A stretch of 64,000 bases of DNA from CBDCDJ01 sp965215355 (GTDB lineage Bacteria; Deinococcota; Deinococci; Deinococcales; Trueperaceae). The DNA lies in NCBI GenBank assembly GCA_965215355.1, contig CBDCDJ010000007.1, positions 1,798,001 to 1,862,000 on the forward strand, written 5' to 3'. The position numbers and the translations under genes were made by a program. Shown piece by piece: positions 59,172 to 64,000 of the stretch (positions are counted from its first letter, which is position 1; the number at the start of each line of letters is the position of its first letter). Under the pieces are notes generated by a model, which was not told the DNA's origin, made no database searches, and saw nothing but the letters and a program-made list of their open reading frames with translations.

Positions 59172-59192
59172 GGGGCGGGCGTGACCCGCCCC
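59172..59192. repeat. GGGGCGGG hairpin between phnD and phnC
   Basis: GGGGCGGG, loop CGTGA, CCCGCCCC, then TTGAATG. Related to the palindromes after ggt and the sugar-binding protein gene. Confidence 0.75.
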
Positions 59193-59217
59193 TTGAATGA
59201 ACCGCAAAGGGTACGAC

Positions 59218-60009
59218 ATGCTCGAGCTGAAAGCCTTGGAAAAACAGTACCCGACCGGCGACAAAGCCTTAAAGGGCGTCACGCTGGCCGTCCCGAAGGG
59301 CGAAATGCTGGCGCTCATCGGGCCTTCGGGGGCGGGCAAGAGCACGCTGATTCGCTGCGTCAACCGCCTGGTCGAGCCGACCGCCGGGGAAATTCTTTTG
59401 AACGGCGAGGACGTCTCACGGCTGCGACCGGGAGCGCTGCGGCGCGCGCGGCGGCGCATGGGCATGATTTTTCAGGAATACGCCCTGGTCGAGCGGCTGA
59501 GCGTGATGGAAAACGTGCTCTCCGGGCGGCTGGGCTATGTGGGTTTTTGGCCCAGCGTGCTGCGGCGTTATCCCCGAGACACCGTGGACAAGGCGTTTTA
59601 CCTGCTCGAGCGCGTGGGGCTGGAAAACTTCGTCGACAAGCGCGCCGACGCCCTCTCGGGCGGGCAGCGGCAGCGCGTGGGCATCGCGCGGGCGCTCATC
59701 CAGGACCCCGACATTTTGTTGGTCGACGAGCCCACCGCCAGCCTGGACCCCAAGACCTCGCGCCAAATCATGCGCCTCATCACCGAGCTGGCCGCGGAGA
59801 ACGGGGTCGCCGCCATCATCAACATCCACGACGTGGCCCTGGCGAAACAGTTCGTAAAACGCGTCGTGGGTCTGCGGGCCGGGGAAATTGTTTACGACGG
59901 GACTCCGGCGGGGCTCGGCAACGACATGCTCACGACCATTTACGGCGCGGAGGACTGGACGGCGGCGCTCGACGCCCCGAACAGCGCGCCCGCCCCGGTG
60001 AGCCTGTAG
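59218..60009 (+). CDS. phnC: phosphonate-type ABC transporter ATPase
   Basis: 263 aa from ATG 59218, chosen because AAGGG lies 6 nt upstream; ATG 59197 has no ribosome-binding site. Walker A is GPSGAGKST, the signature LSGGQRQRVGIARAL and Walker B ILLVDEPTASLDP. The insertion before the signature (LGYVGFWPSVLRRYPRDT) is typical of PhnC. It energises the two PhnE subunits. Confidence 0.92.
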   Translation: MLELKALEKQYPTGDKALKGVTLAVPKGEMLALIGPSGAGKSTLIRCVNRLVEPTAGEILLNGEDVSRLRPGALRRARRRMGMIFQEYALVERLSVMENVLSGRLGYVGFWPSVLRRYPRDTVDKAFYLLERVGLENFVDKRADALSGGQRQRVGIARALIQDPDILLVDEPTASLDPKTSRQIMRLITELAAENGVAAIINIHDVALAKQFVKRVVGLRAGEIVYDGTPAGLGNDMLTTIYGAEDWTAALDAPNSAPAPVSL

Positions 60010-60810
60010 GTGGCGACGCAGCCCGCGCGCCGCTGGTCGCGCCCACCCCTCATCAAAAACCCGTGGCTGCGCTGGGGGGCGCTGCTCGGGGTCGCTGTGT
60101 ACCTCGTGCTGGCGCTCGCCACTATCGAAGTCGACCCCGCCCGCATCGCCCAGGGCTGGCCCCGCACCCTGCGGCTGTTCGGCGACTTTCTCCGACCCGA
60201 CTTTTTGACCCGCCTGCGCGACATCCGCACCGGCATCTTAGAAAGCCTGACGATGACGGTGGTGTCGACCGCGGTGGGCGTCGTGCTGGCGGTACCGTTC
60301 AGCCTCGGCGCGGCCCGCAACATCGCGCCGACGCCCGTCTACCTCGTGTGTCGCGGCCTGGTGATTTTGCTGCGCACCTTTCCCGAGGTCGTCATCGCCC
60401 TCGTCTTCGTCGTGATGGTGGGTTTCGGGCCGCTCGCCGGGGTGATCACGCTGACGCTGGCGAGCGTCGGGTTTATCGCCAAACTGATGGCCGAGGACAT
60501 CGAGGACATCGACGCGGGGCAGCTCGAGGCCATGCGGGCGACGGGGGCGAGTTGGCTCCAAACCATCGCCTACGGCGTGGTGCCGCAGGTGCTGCCGCGC
60601 TTTGTCGGCCTGTCGGCTTACCGCCTGGACATCAACTTCCGCGAGTCGGCGATTTTAGGCATCGTGGGCGCGGGCGGCATCGGCGCGGTGTTGAGGACCT
60701 CGGTGCAACGCTACGACTTCGACACGACGGGGGCGATCCTCTTAACCATCATCGGCATCGTGTTCGTGCTGGAACTTTTCTCGGGCGCGGTGCGAAAGTG
60801 GGTGCAGTAG
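60010..60810 (+). CDS. phnE: phosphonate-type ABC transporter permease
   Basis: 266 aa with five to six hydrophobic segments; GTG follows the phnC stop directly. IDAGQLEAMRATGASWLQTIAYGVVPQVLPRF is the EAA loop, and FRESAILGIVGAGGIG is the PhnE-type C-terminal motif. It forms a heterodimer with the following permease. Confidence 0.92.
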   Translation: MATQPARRWSRPPLIKNPWLRWGALLGVAVYLVLALATIEVDPARIAQGWPRTLRLFGDFLRPDFLTRLRDIRTGILESLTMTVVSTAVGVVLAVPFSLGAARNIAPTPVYLVCRGLVILLRTFPEVVIALVFVVMVGFGPLAGVITLTLASVGFIAKLMAEDIEDIDAGQLEAMRATGASWLQTIAYGVVPQVLPRFVGLSAYRLDINFRESAILGIVGAGGIGAVLRTSVQRYDFDTTGAILLTIIGIVFVLELFSGAVRKWVQ

Positions 60811-61623
60811 ATGCCCGCGCGCGTCCTGGGAGATAAAAAAATCTGGACCTACCGAACCCCGCGGCAGCGGCTTCTGAGTGCGCTCGCTTGGCTGGCGGCG
60901 CTGGCGCTCGTCGCGCTCTGTTGGCAGCTCATCTCCAACCAAACCCTGTGGGTGTTCGTACAGGACGCGCCCGAACAGGCGCGCGACCTGTTCTCACGGA
61001 TGTTCCCGCCCAAGTGGAGCTACATCGGCAAGCTCTGGTTGCCCATCTGGGACACGCTGACCATCGCCACGCTCGGCACGGTACTGGCGCTTTTTTTGGC
61101 GGTGCCGGTCGCCTTTTTGGCGGCGCGCAACACCACGCCGCACCCGGTCTTTCGCGCGCTGGCCCTGTTCGTCATCGTCGCCTCGCGCTCAATCCACTCG
61201 CTCATCTGGGCGCTGTTTTTGGTGTTTTTGCTCGGGCCGGGGGTGCTGGCCGGCATTATCGCCATCGGTTTGCGCTCGATTGGCTTTGTGGCGAAACTGC
61301 TCTACGAGGCGATTGAGGAGATCAACCCCAAACAGGTCGAAGCCGTCCGGGCCACGGGCGCGAGCCCCGGACAGACCCTCGCTTACAGCGTGGTGCCGCA
61401 GATTATGCCGACCTTTGCAGGCGTCACGGTGTTCAGATGGGACATCAACATCCGCGAGTCGACCATCGTGGGGCTCGTCGGCGCGGGCGGTATCGGTTTA
61501 GCGCTCGACGCATCCATCGGCACGCTCAGTTGGTCGCAGGCGAGCCTCATCTTCCTGGTCATCTTCGTGCTCGTCCTCGTCAGCGAATGGGTGTCGGCGC
61601 GGGTGCGGCAGGCGATTATTTGA
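60811..61623 (+). CDS. phnE: phosphonate-type ABC transporter permease, second copy
   Basis: 270 aa; ATG directly follows the previous stop. INPKQVEAVRATGASPGQTLAYSVVPQIMPTF is the EAA loop and IRESTIVGLVGAGGIG the C-terminal motif. Tandem divergent PhnE subunits are common. No C-P lyase or phosphonatase gene is nearby, so the ligand could be phosphate, phosphite or another compound. Confidence 0.92.
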   Translation: MPARVLGDKKIWTYRTPRQRLLSALAWLAALALVALCWQLISNQTLWVFVQDAPEQARDLFSRMFPPKWSYIGKLWLPIWDTLTIATLGTVLALFLAVPVAFLAARNTTPHPVFRALALFVIVASRSIHSLIWALFLVFLLGPGVLAGIIAIGLRSIGFVAKLLYEAIEEINPKQVEAVRATGASPGQTLAYSVVPQIMPTFAGVTVFRWDINIRESTIVGLVGAGGIGLALDASIGTLSWSQASLIFLVIFVLVLVSEWVSARVRQAII

Positions 61624-61711
61624 GCGTACTTGAGCGGTAGAGCGTGGGACGAGAGAACGTCCCCGGATGCCTGGCGTGACGATGCCTGGCCCGGAGCGTC
61701 GGCCCTACCGA

Positions 61712-61996
61712 CTAGGGAATGTTCAGCTTGCTCCAACCCACGAGGTCGTCGACGAGTTGATGGCTCGCCAAGTTCAAAGTGATTTTACCGGGTTCGCCGC
61801 CCTCACGCTCTCGGTACACCTCTTTCAGATGCGCTTTGACGACCGCGCGGTAGGCCTCGAGCCCCAACCCCTCACCCTCTTCTTCGGCCCACCGAGCTTC
61901 GAAGCCGCCCCGCTCGCCCAAACCGAGTCCGTGCCGGTCGAGTTTGACGAGGGCCGTCCCGAGCGGCAGACGGACGAGGTGCTCGAGTTCAGCCAC
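61712..61996 (-). CDS. hypothetical 94-aa protein
   Basis: A small charged protein with an LGLGERGGFEARWAEEEGEGLGLEAYRAVVKAHLKEVY middle; no motif I know. The GTG start overlaps the dehydrogenase stop by 8 bp, suggesting that it is the last gene of that operon. Codon use matches its neighbours. Confidence 0.55.
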   Translation of the reverse strand: MAELEHLVRLPLGTALVKLDRHGLGLGERGGFEARWAEEEGEGLGLEAYRAVVKAHLKEVYREREGGEPGKITLNLASHQLVDDLVGWSKLNIP

Positions 61997-62945
61997 TGCC
62001 CGGCACCCGGCTCAACGGGGCCGCGCCCTTTAAGACGCGCAACACGTCGTTCGCCACGTGCAGGCAGACGCGCCGGTTCGACGCCTCGGTCACGCCCGCA
62101 ACGTGCGGCGTGAGGAGGACGTTTTCCAAACCGCGCAGCGGGTCGTCCGCGCCGGGCGGTTCGTTTTCCCGCACGTCGAGCGCCGCGCCCGCGAGCTTGC
62201 CCTGTCGTAACGCGCTCGCCAGCGCCGCCTCGTCGACGAGGCCGCCGCGCGCGGTGTTGACGAGGTAGGCCGACGGTTTGAAAAACGCCAGGGTTTCAGC
62301 GTTAATGAGGTGCCGCGTACCCGGCAACAGCGGCGCGTGGAGCGAGACGAAGTCGGCGCGCCCTAGCAGGTCCCTCAACTCGAGCAGCTCGAGCCCGTAC
62401 TCCTGCACCGCGAAGCTGTTGTCGTGCACCACCGGGTCGCTCGCCAGCAGCTTCATCCCGAAGGCCGCGGCGCGCCTCGCCAGACGGCTGCCGATGTCGC
62501 CCAAACCCACCACGCCGAGCGTCTTGCCGTACAGCTCGAAGCCGATGGCCGCTTGGCGGTCCCAAACGCCGCCGTGAACCGCGGCGGAAACCTCGGCAAA
62601 GCGCCGGGACAGCTCGAGCATCGCCCCCAGCACGTACTCGGCCACGCTCACCGCGTTCGCGCCCGGTGCCCAGGTGACGGTGACGCCCCGCGCCCTGAGT
62701 TCGTCCAGCGCCAGGTTGTCGAGCCCCACCCCGAGCCGCCCCACGACTTTTAGCCGAGGTCCGCTTTCCAACAGGTCGGCGTCCACCCGCGTCCCGTTGC
62801 GGACAATGAGCGCGTCGGCGTCGGCAAGCTTCCTTTTCAACGTGCCGCGGTCTTTGAACAGCTCGGCGTCGTAGTGGACGGTCGCCGCGTCTTGCAGCAG
62901 GGCCAGCGCTTCCGGGTGGAAGTGTTCGGACACGACGATGTTCAC
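61989..62945 (-). CDS. D-isomer 2-hydroxyacid dehydrogenase (SerA-like)
   Basis: 318 aa. GVVGLGDIGSRLA (NAD motif), the catalytic Arg in NTARGG, Glu in ENEPPG and His in LTPHVAG are intact, and GVGLDNLALDELRARGVTVTWAPGANAVSVAEY matches the D-3-phosphoglycerate dehydrogenase group. There is no ACT domain, so it is a short form; the substrate may be another 2-hydroxy acid, given its neighbours. It overlaps the racemase gene by 4 bp. Confidence 0.88.
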   Translation of the reverse strand: MNIVVSEHFHPEALALLQDAATVHYDAELFKDRGTLKRKLADADALIVRNGTRVDADLLESGPRLKVVGRLGVGLDNLALDELRARGVTVTWAPGANAVSVAEYVLGAMLELSRRFAEVSAAVHGGVWDRQAAIGFELYGKTLGVVGLGDIGSRLARRAAAFGMKLLASDPVVHDNSFAVQEYGLELLELRDLLGRADFVSLHAPLLPGTRHLINAETLAFFKPSAYLVNTARGGLVDEAALASALRQGKLAGAALDVRENEPPGADDPLRGLENVLLTPHVAGVTEASNRRVCLHVANDVLRVLKGAAPLSRVPGSG

Positions 62946-63673
62946 GCTGTACCTGTCACGTCTGTAACCCGTTCGGGCAGCGCCCGCGCTCCGGTCGCGT
63001 AGGCGACGGTGCTCTCGACCAACACGTCGGTCGAGTTGACGAGGGGCACGCTCAGGTCCCGTTCGAACAGCACCAGCGGGACTTCGGTGCAGCCTGCGAC
63101 GACGGCCTCGGCACCCTGAAGAATCAAGCCCTGCGCCAGCTCGAGCATCGCCTCCCCAACCCCTTTATCCCCGGCTTTGACGCGGTAGAGGAGGGTCATA
63201 AAAGCCTCGCGGTCCGCGCCCGTCGGCACGAGCGCCGTCACGCCGCGTTCGGCGAAGGCGCTCTGGTAAAGACGCGCGTCCAAGCAGCCGCTCGAGGCCA
63301 GCACCCCGACTGTTTTGATACCGGGCAGCTTTGCCAGGGTCGCCGCGACCGTCTCTTCGACGATGCTCACGAACGGGAGGGCGACGGCTTCGGTCACCTC
63401 CCGCTGAAACGCGTGCGCCGCGTTGCAGACCATCACCAGGAAGTCCGCGCCGGCTTTTTCCAGGGCGACGGCACTCGCCGCCAAAGCCGGCCCCGGCGAC
63501 GGCCCGGTGCCGGCGACGGCCTCGTTGCGGTTGGGCACCTTGGGGTTGTTGTCAATGATGAGGTGCAGGTGTTCCTGGTCGCTTCCGGCGGGCGTTTTAG
63601 CAAGAACTTTAGAAAAAAAGTCGAGCGTCGCCGCCGGCCCGAGCCCGCCGATGACGCCGATGGCTTTGTCCAT
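62942..63673 (-). CDS. aspartate/glutamate racemase family protein
   Basis: 243 aa. IGVIGGLGPAATLDFFSKV at the N-terminus and two catalytic Cys, in MVCNAAHAF and in VAGCTEVPLVL, identify the cofactor-independent Asp/Glu racemase superfamily (aspartate racemase type). It interconverts amino-acid enantiomers. It overlaps both neighbours by 1-4 bp in a minus-strand operon. Confidence 0.9.
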   Translation of the reverse strand: MDKAIGVIGGLGPAATLDFFSKVLAKTPAGSDQEHLHLIIDNNPKVPNRNEAVAGTGPSPGPALAASAVALEKAGADFLVMVCNAAHAFQREVTEAVALPFVSIVEETVAATLAKLPGIKTVGVLASSGCLDARLYQSAFAERGVTALVPTGADREAFMTLLYRVKAGDKGVGEAMLELAQGLILQGAEAVVAGCTEVPLVLFERDLSVPLVNSTDVLVESTVAYATGARALPERVTDVTGTA

Positions 63674-64000
63674 CAGTCCAGAACCACGTCTTGATAGGCG
63701 TAAAGCGCCGGAGCGCCGCCCGTGTGCAAAAACAGCACGTTTTCGCCTTTTCCAAAACGTCCCTGCCGCACCATGTCAACGAGGCCGGCGGCGGTTTTAC
63801 CCGTATAAACCGGGTCGAGCAGGATGCCCTCGAGCCGTGCGAACAGCTGCACCGCCTCGACCATCCCTGCGGTCGGCAGCGAGTAACCCGGCCCGACGTA
63901 GTCGTCGAGCACCGTGAACGCCTCGCGCGGCGCGCCGCCGCGAAGACCGAGAAGGTCAGCGGTCTCGTTCGCCAGACGGTGCAACTTCTCCTCTTGCGGC
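63673..64000 (-). CDS. D-cysteine desulfhydrase-like PLP enzyme (partial)
   Basis: The C-terminal ~108 residues of a gene that continues past the right end of the window. YVGPGYSLPTAGMVEAVQLFARLEGILLDPVYTGKTAAGLVDMVRQG and FLHTGGAPALYAY are typical of the D-cysteine desulfhydrase/ACC-deaminase family. The N-terminal PLP lysine is outside the window. It probably acts on a D-amino acid, in keeping with the racemase next to it. Confidence 0.85.
   Translation of the reverse strand, partial: PQEEKLHRLANETADLLGLRGGAPREAFTVLDDYVGPGYSLPTAGMVEAVQLFARLEGILLDPVYTGKTAAGLVDMVRQGRFGKGENVLFLHTGGAPALYAYQDVVLD

Noticed and set aside
59181..60836. A 551-codon open frame over phnC and phnE
   Set aside because: It is a +1 frame shadow of the GC-rich phnC and phnE genes; its translation is Arg/Gly-rich and has no domain, while the true frames carry all ABC motifs.

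Overview
The window is about 64 kb of high-GC chromosomal DNA (roughly 60-65% G+C by eye, with a few AT-richer islets) and carries about 68 protein genes and one tRNA gene. The best guess is a member of the Deinococcota, perhaps Truepera-like. The main reason is that at least 15 genes have a TANNNT -10 box ending only 5-8 nt before the start codon and no Shine-Dalgarno sequence, the leaderless promoter layout established for Deinococcus; gene content agrees (minD/minE, lone ftsE, bifunctional nuclease, PhnD with a Cys-rich mature N-terminus). The palindrome CTCGAG is strikingly over-represented throughout. I could not run a search, so the lineage is inference.

Layout. 0.2-8 kb: a DUF433/DUF5615 toxin-antitoxin-like pair, a tightly overlapping minus-strand operon (NmrA-like, DinB-like, propeller-like, membrane and zinc-ribbon proteins), an SDR protein with a possible leader peptide, a D-2-hydroxyacid dehydrogenase and an epoxide-hydrolase-like protein. 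8-18.2 kb: tRNA-Val(GAC), ftsE without ftsX, bifunctional nuclease, minDE without adjacent minC, a DUF892 protein, a CPA1 antiporter, a lipoprotein hydrolase, YeiH, a CPBP protease next to an ATP-grasp ligase, and a YceI pair. 18.4-29.4 kb: gamma-glutamyltransferase, a membrane pyrophosphatase with the K+-independent signature, a two-component system with a secreted protein, an almost gene-free kilobase, and clpB with a consensus promoter. 29.4-35.3 kb: a lower-GC islet (EEP nuclease, DUF1772), a nonsense-broken DUF2442 gene, Uma2, thrB, nnr and moaB. 35.6-37.8 kb: sucCD.

37.8-46 kb is an accessory stretch. A DUF3644 HEPN-type gene is cut by an IS200/IS605 element. It is followed by a row of small toxin-antitoxin modules (UPF0175/DUF3368, VapBC, an orphan antitoxin, a DUF4160 relic with DUF2442) separated by copies of a ~45-bp repeat. 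Then come purCS, Uma2, and a purB operon that contains an MNT/HEPN pair. 46-48.4 kb has an ornithine-cyclodeaminase-like protein, a PHP phosphoesterase and endonuclease V.

48.7-58.1 kb is a sugar operon: ABC binding protein and two permeases, a FucI/AraA-like isomerase, a PfkB kinase, a DUF559 nuclease, a LacD/YihT-class aldolase and two Gfo/Idh/MocA dehydrogenases. Import, isomerisation, phosphorylation and aldol cleavage would form one route for an unidentified (possibly sulfonated) sugar. 58.2-61.6 kb is a PhnD-C-E-E importer, and convergent to it at the right end is a cluster of hydroxyacid dehydrogenase, Asp/Glu racemase-like protein and a D-cysteine-desulfhydrase-like PLP enzyme that runs off the window.
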